64,000 nt of DNA from Marinibacterium profundimaris (GCF_002210095.1 NZ_AQQR01000003.1:1-64000); one strand, 5' to 3'. Positions 17,111-26,472 are shown, counted from the first letter of the stretch. Translations and numbers: made by a program. The notes: generated by a model not told the origin, from the letters alone.

Positions 17111-17944
17111 TCACTCCGCCGCCTCCCGGTGCAGCCGGCGCATCAGCTCGGCGGGATCGCCGCTGCCGAGATAGGCCTCGGCCACCTGCGGATCGGCCTG
17201 CACCTCGGCCGGCAGGCCGGCGGCGATCACCTCGCCGAAGTTCAGCACCGTGACATGGTCCGAGATATCCATGATCAGACCCATGTCATGCTCGACCATC
17301 AGGATCGTCACGCCCCATTCCTCCTTCACGTCGAGGATGAAGCGCGCCATGTCTTCCGTCTCTTCCCGGTTCATCCCGGCCACGGGTTCGTCCAGGAGCA
17401 AGAGCCGCGGCCGCATCGCCAGCGCCCGGGCCAGCTCCACCCGCTTTTGCAACCCATAGGAGAGCGTGGCGACCGGCTGGTTGCGGATATGGTCGATCTC
17501 GAGAAAGTCGATGATCCGCTCCTCGACCTCCTGCCTCAGAGCCTCCTCCTCGCGCCGCGCCGGCCCGGCATAGACCAGCGCCTGCAGCAGGTTGGTTTTC
17601 ATATGGGCGTGGCGACCGAGCTTGATGTTGTCGAGAACGGTCATCCCGCGAAACAGCGCAATGTTCTGGAACGACCGCGCCATGCCCAGCCCCGCACGTT
17701 TCGGCGGAGAGAGCCGGCCGATGTTCTCGCCATCCAGCAGGATCCGCCCCGTCGAGGGCCGGTAGAAGCCTGAAATGCAATTGAAAACAGAGGTCTTACC
17801 AGCCCCGTTGGGCCCGATCACCGCAGTGATCGACCCGGGCTCGGCAGTGAAGGAAACGCCGCCAAGCGCCCGGATGCCACCGAAGGACAAGGTGACATCC
17901 TCGACCGAAAGGCGGGCCGCCCCGGCAGCCGGCCCCGGGGTCAC
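17111..17944 (-). CDS. LivG-type ABC transporter ATP-binding protein
   Basis: A 277-residue ATPase, first gene of the operon. Walker A is GPNGAGKTS, the signature LSYGLQKRVELARAL (LSYG replaces LSGG, usual for LivG) and Walker B LLLLDEPVAGMN. I chose the GTG at 17944 because it has GAGGGGG upstream and begins just ahead of the conserved LSVEDVTLSFGG. The open frame runs 48 codons further up without family resemblance. Confidence 0.87.
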   Translation of the reverse strand: MTPGPAAGAARLSVEDVTLSFGGIRALGGVSFTAEPGSITAVIGPNGAGKTSVFNCISGFYRPSTGRILLDGENIGRLSPPKRAGLGMARSFQNIALFRGMTVLDNIKLGRHAHMKTNLLQALVYAGPARREEEALRQEVEERIIDFLEIDHIRNQPVATLSYGLQKRVELARALAMRPRLLLLDEPVAGMNREETEDMARFILDVKEEWGVTILMVEHDMGLIMDISDHVTVLNFGEVIAAGLPAEVQADPQVAEAYLGSGDPAELMRRLHREAAE

Positions 17945-18319
17945 GCTGCCCCCTCGGGTCGCGATTTCACGCCCCCGACACGCGGTCGAAGACCCTGCCC
18001 AGAGTCGTACCCCGGCCTCAGCAATTGGCGTCCTCCCAGACCGGCCGGGGCTCCTCTCCCCGGCGCGTTGGGCAAAGGATAGCCGCAACCCAAAAATTTC
18101 CGCAACCGAAAAGACTGACGGCGGGTGGCTCGGGACGGCCGGACGCCCGGGACGGCCTGGCGGAGTGGGACTCGCGGCGATCGCGCCATTCAGGTGGGGC
18201 GCCTGGCATGGTCCCGACGCGGATGGCCAGGGTCGCGCTTAGCCCGGACCGGACCTGTTCGGGCTGCCTTCGGACACCGGAACACCGGAGACCGGGGCAT
18301 GGCAAGCGGGCGAAGGGAC
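17945..18319. promoter_or_regulatory. upstream region of the Liv-type operon
   Basis: No gene is evident. On the minus strand two direct copies of GGTTGCGG (18100-18107 and 18083-18090) start 17 bp apart around an AAATTTTTG core, followed by CTATCC. This is the most promoter- or operator-like part of the interval. The rest, to 18319, is GC-rich with no motif I recognise. Confidence 0.35.
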
Positions 18320-18344
18320 GGCGCCGCCCGTGATCGGCGGCGCC
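18320..18344 (-). terminator. hairpin directly after the STAS-like gene
   Basis: A 9-bp perfect stem GGCGCCGCC / GGCGGCGCC with a 7-nt loop, beginning 7 bp past the stop of the minus-strand gene. The following sequence GTCCCTTC is only mildly T-rich. Confidence 0.65.
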
Positions 18345-18351
18345 GAACCGG

Positions 18352-19071
18352 TCAGGACTTGATCCAGGTCTTGGCCGCTTCGAGATCCCCGGCGAAATAC
18401 TTCGTGTCCGCCCCGATCACGGCCCCGCCAATGCGCGAGGCCAGCTTCTCCCAGCCGCGCTCGCCCACGATGGCGGCCTTGTCGATCATCGAATGATGGT
18501 CGCGGACCAGCTTCAGATGCTCGGCGATCCCGGCCAGCCCCTGCCAGCCGTCGAATTCCCGCAGGTCCAGCAGCAGGCGGAACCGCGTGTTGGCGCGGAT
18601 GAAGGCATTCATGTCCTCGACCTCTTCCGCATAGGCCGCCGGATCCAGCTTGCCCATCAGCTGCACGTGCAGCACGCCGTCGCCCAGGTCTGTCTGGTGA
18701 ATGGACCCCAGGCTTTCGCGCAGCCAGCGGCGCGCGTCGTCCTCCTGCCCGGCGTCGAACAGCATCACCGGGCATGGCATCAGGATCGACACACCCTTCA
18801 GAGCCTTCCCGATCCAGCCATCGCGGCCCACCACCGCGATCCGCTCGAAGCCGCGCCAGTGCTTCAGCCCCATCCAGGCATCGTCGGACAGCGCGCCCAC
18901 GGTGTAATCCGTCCCCTGCTCGATCCGGACCAGCGCGCGCAGGCTGTCGCTGTTCTCAAGCGCGCCGTCGATGGCGGGGATCAGCACCTTTTCGTAATCC
19001 TCTCGGGTGACCGCGCCGGACAGCGTGATCTCGAGCAGGTTGGTGTCGGGGATAAGCGTTGCGGCAATCAT
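18352..19071 (-). CDS. tandem SpoIIAA-like (STAS superfamily) protein
   Basis: 239 residues made of two copies of a ~120-residue SpoIIAA-like/STAS fold. The first begins NLLEITLSGAVTREDYEKVLIPAID and the second GVLHVQLMGKLDPAAYAEEV; each continues through ALVRIEQ or LLLDLREF and ends with a WIGK or WEKL element (ERIAVVGRDGWIGKAL, DKAAIVGERGWEKLAS). Single-domain relatives occur in many proteobacteria with unknown roles. I see no obvious phospho-serine of the anti-anti-sigma type. ATG 19071 is preceded by GGGAGAA; the longer frame to 19194 lacks this. It appears to be monocistronic. Confidence 0.78.
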   Translation of the reverse strand: MIAATLIPDTNLLEITLSGAVTREDYEKVLIPAIDGALENSDSLRALVRIEQGTDYTVGALSDDAWMGLKHWRGFERIAVVGRDGWIGKALKGVSILMPCPVMLFDAGQEDDARRWLRESLGSIHQTDLGDGVLHVQLMGKLDPAAYAEEVEDMNAFIRANTRFRLLLDLREFDGWQGLAGIAEHLKLVRDHHSMIDKAAIVGERGWEKLASRIGGAVIGADTKYFAGDLEAAKTWIKS

Positions 19072-19289
19072 CTGTGTTCTCCCAGTCAGAATAGCCTGTC
19101 CAAGAGATAGGAAGTGTGCAGGCCATGCACAAACCCGTGGGATGCGCGGCAGATCGTCCGGAGACCGGTGTCGGGCGTCCGGACGTGACGCCATGCAGGA
19201 CCCGGGCCGGCCGGCGTGGTTGGACCGTCATGCCGCACCGGTCCAAAGACGGCACCTGGGGCCGGCCGTCGGGACGCAAACGAAAGGCC

Positions 19290-19871
19290 TCATAGGCTGC
19301 GCTGCCAGGCCTCCAGCTCGGCGATCAGCACGCCGGCAGCGCCGCGATAGGCTTCGCCGTCCAGCTCTTCGGTGGCCCGGTCGCGCTGGCCATCCTCGAT
19401 CAGCCGGGCGACGTGGCCGGCGGCGCGGTGAAGGGCGCCATGCGCGGTGACCACGGCGCGGAAATGCGGGGACCGGGCGATGGCGGGCAACTGTTTGAGC
19501 CTCTGCAACCAGCGGCCGAAACGGCAGGTATCCTCGGATGAGATTGCCAGCGCCGGCCCCGGCAACAGCCCGCCCCGGGTCGCGTTGCGCAGACGCTGCT
19601 TCATCGCGTTGTGATCTGCCAGGGCATCTTCGATCCCGGCGCGCAGGATGGACGTGTCGGGCGGCAGATCAGCCGGCGCAGCGTCGTTCATATCTGGCCG
19701 GGAGGCGGCCACCTGCCCAGGGCGGGGTCTGTCGGGTCCGCCGCCGGACACGCAGAGAGCCGCGCCGCCCACGCCGCCAGCAGCCGCCGGGCTGCCGCTG
19801 CCGTGGCTGTCCTCGACCGGGGTCCGTGCCCCGGATGTCGTCATGCCGTGTTCCGTCATTGCCCCATTCAT
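19290..19871 (-). CDS. free-standing CZB-domain (chemoreceptor zinc-binding) protein
   Basis: 193 codons. Residues ~75-190 match the CZB pattern of three His and one Cys: His87 (LADHNAMK), Cys116 in DTCRFGRWL (the CxxGRW-like motif), and His144/His148 (VTAHGALHRAAGHV). In chemoreceptors and DgcZ this domain binds zinc and senses zinc or hypochlorite, but here no signalling domain is attached. Residues 1-60 are low-complexity Gly/Ala/Pro, so the true start may be ATG 19691 (MNDAAPADLP); neither has a clear ribosome binding site. Confidence 0.68.
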   Translation of the reverse strand: MNGAMTEHGMTTSGARTPVEDSHGSGSPAAAGGVGGAALCVSGGGPDRPRPGQVAASRPDMNDAAPADLPPDTSILRAGIEDALADHNAMKQRLRNATRGGLLPGPALAISSEDTCRFGRWLQRLKQLPAIARSPHFRAVVTAHGALHRAAGHVARLIEDGQRDRATEELDGEAYRGAAGVLIAELEAWQRSL

Positions 19872-20019
19872 CCCAGTCCATGCAGCCCTGTTCCACCGCG
19901 CCTTGCCCGCGCACCGGGGCCAGGGCGTTCACGCCGAGTGTCGGCGCCGGGGCGTTGAGAGGCGCTTAACCGCTGCGGACGGGATGTGTCGGATTTGCGT
20001 AGAATACGCGCGGTCAGGG

Positions 20020-20484
20020 TCAGGGCCGCATCCAGGGGGCCGCCGGTTGCGGCGCGCCGAAGCCCGGCGTCGGCGGCCTAAGCTGCGGCATCCCAAGCGG
20101 GGGCGGAGCCAGCGGGCCGGTCTGCAGGTCGCGCCGGATCTGCTGCTGCAGCTGTCTGGTCCGCAGGTCGCTGTTGCGGCGGGCGGCCTCCATGTCGCGC
20201 TCGGTCCGCTCGGTCATCGTGTCGCGGTAATCGGGCACGCGAAGGTCCGGATCGGTGATCACGAAATCGGGGCGCTGCACCGGCCGGGGCGACCGACCGG
20301 GCGCGTCCTCGCGCAGGTCCTTGCGCTGGCGGGTGAGCTGCTCGTTGATGCACTGGCTGTAGGAGCCGGTGCCCTCCAGCGGCGCGCAGACGCCAAGGTC
20401 CTGACCCGCGGCGATCCCGGGACAGGCCAGGACAAGGGCGATGAGCGGCGCGAGGGCGGCACGAAGGGAGACTGCGGCAGGCAT
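20020..20484 (-). CDS. small exported Pro/Arg-rich protein, unknown
   Basis: 154 residues with a signal peptide (MPAAVSLRAALAPLIALVLA...GIAAGQ). A short region with a Cys pair follows (VCAPLEGTGSYSQCINEQL), then an Arg/Asp-rich predicted helix with repeated Arg-Gln (MTERTERDMEAARRN) and a Pro-rich end. I recognise no family. The frame also runs upstream through the TRAP permease gene in another phase, which is a shadow; the ATG at 20484 is where the secretion signal begins. Confidence 0.6.
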   Translation of the reverse strand: MPAAVSLRAALAPLIALVLACPGIAAGQDLGVCAPLEGTGSYSQCINEQLTRQRKDLREDAPGRSPRPVQRPDFVITDPDLRVPDYRDTMTERTERDMEAARRNSDLRTRQLQQQIRRDLQTGPLAPPPLGMPQLRPPTPGFGAPQPAAPWMRP

Positions 20485-20588
20485 GGACGTACTAAGGCCC
20501 TGCGCGCCGCCGGTGGCAAGGGCCGAGACGCCCGTCCCCGCCCCGCCCCGATCAAAGCCCCGCGAGGGCGTCCGCCGTTGCAGCCCGG

Positions 20589-21986
20589 TCAGGCCAGGCT
20601 TGGAAGCCACAGCACGATCGCCGGGAAGGCCACCAGCAGCGCGATGGTCACGGCATCGGCCACGAAGAAGGGCATCACCCCCTTGAACACGTCCTGCACC
20701 GACAGATCGGGGCGCACCCCGGCCACGACAAAGCAGTTCAGGCCGATGGGCGGCGTGATCAGGCAGAACTCGGCCATTTTCACCACCAGGATCCCGAACC
20801 AGACCGCGCACATCGGCCCCGACATGCCGAAGGAGCTGTCGGCGGCCGAGACCATCTCGCCCCCGTTCAGGGCCATGACCGCCGGGTAGACCACCGGCAG
20901 GGTCAAAAGCAGCATGCCGATGGCGTCCATGAACATGCCCAGCACCGCGTATGCCAGAAGGATGCAGACAAGGATCAGCATCGGCGACAGGGTCAGCGAG
21001 GTGATCCAGTCGGAAAACGCCCCCGGCAGGTCGGCAAAGCCCAGGAACCGCACGTAGATCAGCACGCCCCAGATGATGGTGAAGATCATCACCGTCAGCT
21101 TCGCCGTCTCGATCAGCGCCTCTTTCAGCTGGCCCCAGCGCATGCCGCGCGCCAGGGCCATGACGAAGACGATGAAGGCCCCCACCGCGCCACCCTCGGT
21201 CGGCGTGCCCCAGGCGTCGCCGAAGGGGTTGTAGACGAAGAAGATGATGATCACGACCACCGCCACAATCGGCAGCGCCGGCGGCAGCGAGGCGAAGCGC
21301 TGGCGCCAGGTGAAGCCGGTGACCGGAGGGCCGACGCTTTTGAAGATCACCGCGATGCCGATGATCAGCGTGGCATAGACAATGGCCGAGAAGGCACCGG
21401 GGATGAACCCCGCCAGCAGCAGCTTGCCCACGTCCTGTTCGACGATGATCGCGTAGATCACCAGGATCGCCGAGGGCGGGATCAGCGAGGCCAGCGTGCC
21501 GCCTGCCGCCACCACACCTGCGGCGAACTGCTTGTTGTAGCCGACCTTCAGCATCTCGGGGATGGCGATGCGGGCAAAGACCGCCGCCGTGGCGACCGAG
21601 GCGCCGGAGACGGCGGCGAAACCGGCGGTGGCGAAGACGGTCGACACCGCGAGCCCCCCCGGCACCCAGGCGAACCAGCGTTTGGCCGCCTCGAACATGG
21701 CCGAGGTCAGGCGCGCGTAATAGGCGAGGTAGCCGATCAGGATGAAGGTCGGGATCAGGCTGAGCGCCTGGGCCGAGACCTTGGAATGCGGCACCTGGCC
21801 TGCGATCTTGACGCTGATCTCCAGCGCCTTGCCAAAGCGGTCGGGCGCATAATCGAACCCGTTCCAGCGCAGCCAGACAAGGCCCAGGAAGCCGGCCAGC
21901 CCTGCGGCAAAGGCCACGCGCATGCCGATGACGACCATGAAAAGCAGGAAGGCGGTGGTCCACAGACCGATCGAGATCTCGTCCAT
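20589..21986 (-). CDS. TRAP transporter large permease (DctM family)
   Basis: A 465-residue inner-membrane protein with about a dozen hydrophobic helices. Family-typical elements include FAAVSGASVATAAVFARIAIPEM, GVVAAGGTLASLIPPSAILVIYAI and CFLITPPIG-like EFCLITPPIGLNCFVVAGV. It forms the ion-driven pore of a tripartite ATP-independent importer. Its ATG shares one base with the stop of the small-permease gene (TGATG), implying translational coupling. Confidence 0.93.
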   Translation of the reverse strand: MDEISIGLWTTAFLLFMVVIGMRVAFAAGLAGFLGLVWLRWNGFDYAPDRFGKALEISVKIAGQVPHSKVSAQALSLIPTFILIGYLAYYARLTSAMFEAAKRWFAWVPGGLAVSTVFATAGFAAVSGASVATAAVFARIAIPEMLKVGYNKQFAAGVVAAGGTLASLIPPSAILVIYAIIVEQDVGKLLLAGFIPGAFSAIVYATLIIGIAVIFKSVGPPVTGFTWRQRFASLPPALPIVAVVVIIIFFVYNPFGDAWGTPTEGGAVGAFIVFVMALARGMRWGQLKEALIETAKLTVMIFTIIWGVLIYVRFLGFADLPGAFSDWITSLTLSPMLILVCILLAYAVLGMFMDAIGMLLLTLPVVYPAVMALNGGEMVSAADSSFGMSGPMCAVWFGILVVKMAEFCLITPPIGLNCFVVAGVRPDLSVQDVFKGVMPFFVADAVTIALLVAFPAIVLWLPSLA

Positions 21987-22615
21987 CAGCCCTCTTCCTC
22001 CAGCGCTTCGGCCTCGGCGCGGGCCTGTTCCTCGATCGACTGGATCAGAGGCACGGCCACGGGCGCGTCCAGCCCCAGCACCAGCGCCCGGCCAAAGCCC
22101 CAGATCTGCAGCAGCAGCCGCAGCACCAGGACCGAGAACGCCACCGGCACCACCAGTTTCGACGGCCAGATCGGCAGGCCGATATCGATGGAGCTGTCAC
22201 GGCTCCACAGCGGCCGCGTCAGGTCGAAGCTGCGGTCAAAATGCGCCCAGGCGCCCCAGACCAGCATGACGATCAGCAAAAGGACCAGCAGGGTCGAGAT
22301 CAGCTCGAACAGCCACAGCGCCCGGCCGCCAAGCGCGCCGACGACGATGTCCATGCGGATATGCCCGCCATTGCGCTGCACGTAAGAGATGCCAAGGAAG
22401 GCGATGAACGGCATCGCCGCCTCGATCAGGTCGACATAGCCGGGCAGCGGCGCGTTGAAGAACTTGCGCCCGGTGACCGAGTAGACCGCGAGAAACATCA
22501 GCGAGAAGACCGCAAGCCCGGACAGCAGCGCCATCAGGCGCTCCAGCGGCAGCAAGGCGCGGTCAAGCCGGCTGAGAAGGGAGCTGTCCTCGAGAACGGT
22601 GGAGGATCCGGCCAT
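21986..22615 (-). CDS. TRAP transporter small permease (DctQ family)
   Basis: 209 residues with four hydrophobic segments. The region VTGRKFFNAPLPGYVDLIEAAMPFIAFLGISYVQRNGGHIRMD carries the DctQ motif (W/Y-E-x-A-R/x-H-I-x-x-D). It joins the large permease as the membrane part of the transporter. The long acidic C-terminus (EEQARAEAEALEEEG) is unremarkable. Confidence 0.9.
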   Translation of the reverse strand: MAGSSTVLEDSSLLSRLDRALLPLERLMALLSGLAVFSLMFLAVYSVTGRKFFNAPLPGYVDLIEAAMPFIAFLGISYVQRNGGHIRMDIVVGALGGRALWLFELISTLLVLLLIVMLVWGAWAHFDRSFDLTRPLWSRDSSIDIGLPIWPSKLVVPVAFSVLVLRLLLQIWGFGRALVLGLDAPVAVPLIQSIEEQARAEAEALEEEG

Positions 22616-22766
22616 GGCCTGCCTTTCGTTTTGAACCGAGGCGGTCTTGCTGCCGCCTTCGGGTGGTCGGATGGGGATGCGGGTCGCGTGCCCGGCCGGT
22701 GCCGAAGCCTGCGGCGGGTCCGGTCCGCCCCCCTGAGGAAAGCGGCCCGGGTACGCGCCCCCCGGA

Positions 22767-23783
22767 TCAGTTGCCCGCGCGTTGCGCCTCGAGCGTCTCC
22801 ATCACCAGGTCATACAGCTCCTGGCCCGGGATCCCCTGGGCTTCCATGTCGGCAATCCAGGCCTCGCGGATCGGATCTGCCGCGGTGGAGCGGAATTCGG
22901 CGATAGCCTTGTCCGAGAGCATCACCTTCTCGACGCCCTTCTCGTCCAGGACCTCGTCCCACTGCTTCAGCAGCTCGCCGTAGTTTTCCAGGTAATAGTC
23001 GATCGCCTCGGGCACCGAGCTGTCGAGCGCCTCGCGCTCCTCGTCGGTCAGCGACTCGTAGGCGTCGATATTGACCACCACCGGGCAGTTTACCGTTCCG
23101 GGGTTGAGGTTCGCGGTCCACCAGTCGGCCTCGTTGATCGTGCCGAAGGACAGATGCGCATGCTGGGCAAAGGCCACCGTGTCGACCACGCCGGATTCCA
23201 TCGCCTGGTAGGCCTCGGACGAGGTCACCGAGGTCGGCACCGCGCCCACCGTCTCGAAGGCCTTGCCGATGCCGCCGGTGGCGCGGACGCGCATGCCGTC
23301 GAATTCCGCCAGCTCGTCGCGCGGCTCGCCGGTGCCGACGATGTTGTACTGCGGCATGGGCGAGGTCATCAGATACTTGGCGTTCCACTGCGCCATCTCG
23401 TCCACTGCCGCCGGGTGTTCGTAGACGGCGTGGCTGATCGCCACTTCCTCGTCCAGCGTGTTCACGCCGAGGAACGGCAGCTCCAGCACCGTGATCACGC
23501 GGTTCTTGTCGGGGTGATAGCCGGCGCAGAACTGCGCCATCTCGAAGGCCCCGATCGAGATCCCGTCAAGGTTGTCGGTGTTCTTGGACAGCCCGCCATA
23601 GGAGATGTTCATCGTGAACTCCCCGTCGGTCTTCTCCGAGACCAGCTCGGCCAGCTTTTCCACGTGTTCGGTAAAGGCCCTGCGCTTGCCCCAGAGCGAG
23701 ACGTTCCACTCGGTGGCCATGCCCTCGGTGGCGAAGGCAACGCAAAGCGCCGCGGTGGCGGCGCCGGTCAGGTATCGTGTCAT
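22767..23783 (-). CDS. TRAP transporter periplasmic binding protein (DctP family)
   Basis: 338 residues with a signal peptide (MTRYLTGAATAALCVAFATEGMA), then EWNVSLWGKRRAFTEHVEKLAELV. It contains the family substrate-carboxylate region DGMRVRATGGIGKAFETVGAVPTSV, in which the Arg of VRATGG is the usual ligand to the substrate carboxylate. ATG 23783 has GGGAGG upstream; the open frame starts 34 codons earlier without a signal. It is first in the operon dctP-dctQ-dctM. The substrate is unknown; an organic acid is likely by family. Confidence 0.92.
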   Translation of the reverse strand: MTRYLTGAATAALCVAFATEGMATEWNVSLWGKRRAFTEHVEKLAELVSEKTDGEFTMNISYGGLSKNTDNLDGISIGAFEMAQFCAGYHPDKNRVITVLELPFLGVNTLDEEVAISHAVYEHPAAVDEMAQWNAKYLMTSPMPQYNIVGTGEPRDELAEFDGMRVRATGGIGKAFETVGAVPTSVTSSEAYQAMESGVVDTVAFAQHAHLSFGTINEADWWTANLNPGTVNCPVVVNIDAYESLTDEEREALDSSVPEAIDYYLENYGELLKQWDEVLDEKGVEKVMLSDKAIAEFRSTAADPIREAWIADMEAQGIPGQELYDLVMETLEAQRAGN

Positions 23784-24458
23784 AAGTTCCTCCCGTTCAT
23801 GCCGCCTGTCGTGCCGCGGCTCGCAAGCAGCAAGGGCACGGGGCGGCTTGGCGATCAGGCTAGCCAAAGCGATCTGCCGTGCCAAGCCCTCGCGGGATGG
23901 TCACTCATCCGAAACGTGCAGGCGAAGGGCGGAGAGGACGCAAGTGCGGCAGGATCCGATCCATTGCGCCCTGCCCCGGTAGTGCGGTCAGCGTCCGGGG
24001 TCCGGCGCCTGCCCTGCGATCCTTGTGCGACACCATCGGACGGCCGGTGCCGGCAAAACCGGCGTTACCGCAACCAGGCGACGCGACTCGGCCCCGTGCG
24101 ATTGTGCCGTGGCGTCACTTCGCGGCGTGCTCCGCAAGGCCCGGCACCATATGTCACACCGATGCCGCAGGGCGGCATCGACCGACTCCGGCGCTAACAT
24201 GTGGCCCTGTCATTTACACCCGTGGGAAATGTTGACAAACAATCGCCTGCGGCACTGGATCTTTTCCGGTTCCGCAACGTGACGATTTACAAGAATGATC
24301 TCACTTGAGAAAAACGTTTACAAGCAAATCGTTTCTTTACTTATGGTTATTCCATTATTTTCAAGTCCGGGTATTATCTGCCCATCCAGAGGACAGACGC
24401 GCGGGGGCCTGGACAGGAGGTTCCGCCCCACGCACTTCCACGTGAGGAGGAGACCATC
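23784..24458. promoter_or_regulatory. dctP/acs divergent intergenic region with TTTACAAG repeats
   Basis: Bases 23784-24200 show nothing beyond GC-rich sequence. From 24230 the DNA becomes AT-rich. There are direct copies of TTTACAAG at 24286-24293 and 24317-24324, exactly 31 bp apart, and a related GTTGACAAACAATCG at 24231-24245 matching GTTTACAAGCAAATCG at 24316-24331. An AAACGTTT palindrome lies at 24312-24319. These are likely activator or repressor sites for acs. The acs ribosome binding site is the strong GAGGAGGAG just before 24459. Confidence 0.45.
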
Positions 24459-26426
24459 ATGAACGACATGACCGGCGATCACGCCGCAACCGCCGTCTTT
24501 GCCCCGTCGGACGACATCGTCGATCACGCCAAGATCGACAGCGCGAAATACGAAGAGATGTACAAGGCCTCGATCGACGATCCCGAGGCCTTCTGGGGTG
24601 AGCAAGGCAAGCGGCTCGACTGGATCAAGCCCTACAGCAAGGTGAAGAACACCAGCTTTGCCCCCGGCAACGTCGACATCAAATGGTTCGAGGACGGCAC
24701 GCTGAACGTCTCGGCCAATTGCATCGACCGCCACCTGAAGGACCGCGGCAACCAGACCGCGATCATCTTCGAACCCGACGATCCGAACGAGCCGGCCAAG
24801 TACATCACCTACAGCCAGCTGCACGTGGCCGTCTGCCGGATGGCCAACGTGCTCGAGAGCATGGGCGTGCGCAAGGGCGACCGGGTGGTGATCTACCTGC
24901 CGATGATCCCCGAGGCGGCCTATGCCATGCTGGCCTGCGCCCGGATCGGCGCGATCCATTCCATCGTCTTCGCCGGCTTCTCGCCCGACGCGCTGTCGGC
25001 CCGGATCAACGGCTGCGACGCCAAGGTGATCATCACCGCCGACACCGCCCCGCGCGGCGGCCGCAAGACGGCGCTGAAATCCAACGCCGATGCCGCGCTG
25101 CTCCATTGCAAGGACAGCGTGAAATGCCTGGTGGTCAAGCGCACCGGCGATCAGACCACCTGGATCGACGGGCGCGACTACGATTACAACGAGATGGCGC
25201 TCGAGGCCGACGATTACGCGCGCCCCGCCGAGATGAACGCCGAGGATCCGCTGTTCATCCTCTATACCTCCGGCTCGACCGGGCAGCCCAAGGGCGTGGT
25301 GCACACCACCGGCGGCTACCTGCTTTATGCCGCGATGACGCATGAATACGTCTTCGACTACCACGATGGCGATGTGTTCTGGTGCACCGCGGATGTCGGC
25401 TGGGTGACGGGGCACAGCTATATCGTCTACGGGCCGCTGGCCAACGGCGCGATCACCCTGATGTTCGAAGGCGTGCCGACCTGGCCGGACGCCAGCCGCT
25501 TCTGGGAAGTCTGCGAGAAGCACAAGGTGAACCAGTTCTACACCGCCCCCACCGCGCTGCGCGCGCTGATGGGCCAGGGCAATGCGCCGGTCGAGAAATG
25601 CGATCTGTCGTCGCTGCGGATCCTCGGCACGGTGGGCGAGCCGATCAACCCCGAGGCCTGGAACTGGTATTACAACGTGATCGGCCAGGGCCGCTGCCCC
25701 ATCGTCGACACCTGGTGGCAGACCGAGACGGGCGGCCACATGATGACCCCGCTGCCCGGCGCCCATGCGCTGAAGCCTGGATCGGCGATGAAGCCGTTCT
25801 TCGGGGTGAAGCCCGTGGTGCTCGATCCGCAGACGGGCGAGGAGATCCACAGCTACCCGACAGAGGGCGTGCTGTGCATCGCCGACAGCTGGCCCAGCCA
25901 GATGCGCACCGTCTGGGGCGATCACGAGCGGTTCGAGAAGACCTATTTCTCGGACTACAAGGGCTATTACTTCGCCGGCGACGGCTGCAAGCGGGACGAG
26001 GACGGGGATTTCTGGATCACCGGCCGCGTCGATGACGTGATCAACGTCTCGGGCCACCGCATGGGCACGGCCGAGGTCGAAAGCGCGCTGGTGGCGCATG
26101 CCAAGGTGGCCGAGGCCGCCGTGGTCGGCTACCCGCACGAGATCAAGGGCCAGGGCATTTATTGCTACGTCACGCTGATGAACGATGCCGAACCCTCGGA
26201 AGAGCTCCGCAAGGAGCTGCGCCAGTGGGTCCGCACCGAGATCGGCCCGATCGCAAGCCCCGACGTGATCCAGTGGGCCCCGGGCCTACCCAAGACCCGG
26301 TCGGGCAAGATCATGCGCCGGATCCTGCGCAAGATCGCCGAGAACGACTTCGACTCGCTCGGCGACACCTCGACCCTGGCCGACCCCTCGGTGGTCGACG
26401 ACCTGATCGAGAACCGCGCCAAGTAG
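24459..26426 (+). CDS. acs: acetyl-CoA synthetase (acetate-CoA ligase)
   Basis: A 655-residue AMP-forming acetate:CoA ligase, the usual length. Acetate + ATP + CoA gives acetyl-CoA + AMP + PPi. Motifs are [20 protein letters not shown] (phosphate loop), [19 protein letters not shown] (acyl and adenine pocket, with the Trp that limits the substrate to acetate or propionate), the hinge Asp in [18 protein letters not shown], and the C-terminal [11 protein letters not shown] with the catalytic lysine that is commonly acetylated. Its TAG stop lies inside a GTAGGGTGGG hairpin repeat. adk follows 162 bp later. Confidence 0.97.
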   Translation: MNDMTGDHAATAVFAPSDDIVDHAKIDSAKYEEMYKASIDDPEAFWGEQGKRLDWIKPYSKVKNTSFAPGNVDIKWFEDGTLNVSANCIDRHLKDRGNQTAIIFEPDDPNEPAKYITYSQLHVAVCRMANVLESMGVRKGDRVVIYLPMIPEAAYAMLACARIGAIHSIVFAGFSPDALSARINGCDAKVIITADTAPRGGRKTALKSNADAALLHCKDSVKCLVVKRTGDQTTWIDGRDYDYNEMALEADDYARPAEMNAEDPLFILYTSGSTGQPKGVVHTTGGYLLYAAMTHEYVFDYHDGDVFWCTADVGWVTGHSYIVYGPLANGAITLMFEGVPTWPDASRFWEVCEKHKVNQFYTAPTALRALMGQGNAPVEKCDLSSLRILGTVGEPINPEAWNWYYNVIGQGRCPIVDTWWQTETGGHMMTPLPGAHALKPGSAMKPFFGVKPVVLDPQTGEEIHSYPTEGVLCIADSWPSQMRTVWGDHERFEKTYFSDYKGYYFAGDGCKRDEDGDFWITGRVDDVINVSGHRMGTAEVESALVAHAKVAEAAVVGYPHEIKGQGIYCYVTLMNDAEPSEELRKELRQWVRTEIGPIASPDVIQWAPGLPKTRSGKIMRRILRKIAENDFDSLGDTSTLADPSVVDDLIENRAK

Positions 26427-26447
26427 GGTGGGTTTCCAACCCACCGC
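26423..26447 (+). repeat. GTAGGGTGGG hairpin repeat, copy 1 (acs 3' end)
   Basis: Starts GTAGGGTGGGTTTCC; stem GGTGGGTT / AACCCACC with a 3-nt loop, then GC. The acs stop TAG is its second to fourth bases. Related copies are at 27284-27312 and 27441-27469. It may also terminate acs. Confidence 0.75.
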
Positions 26448-26450
26448 TTC

Positions 26451-26472
26451 GGTGTCCCACGCGTGGGACACC
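26451..26472. repeat. perfect 22-bp palindrome containing TGTCCCACGCGTGGGACA
   Basis: Bases 26451-26472 are a perfect palindrome. Its 18-bp core recurs exactly at 54966-54983, and in both places TCAAC(G/A)GGTT(G/A)CAG follows after exactly 19 nt. It lies between acs and adk. Confidence 0.8.

Noticed and set aside
20020..21963. A 647-codon frame as one protein
   Set aside because: Its upstream three quarters is an out-of-phase reading of the TRAP permease gene; only the part from 20484 has a signal peptide and protein-like content.
24246..24270. Sigma-54 promoter for acs around GGCACTGGATCTTTTCC
   Set aside because: The -12 TTGC element is absent at the needed spacing.
24318..26138. 606-codon minus-strand frame opposite acs
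   Set aside because: acs is certain by its motifs. The antisense product is His/Arg/Gly/Val-rich without family features, a codon-bias shadow.
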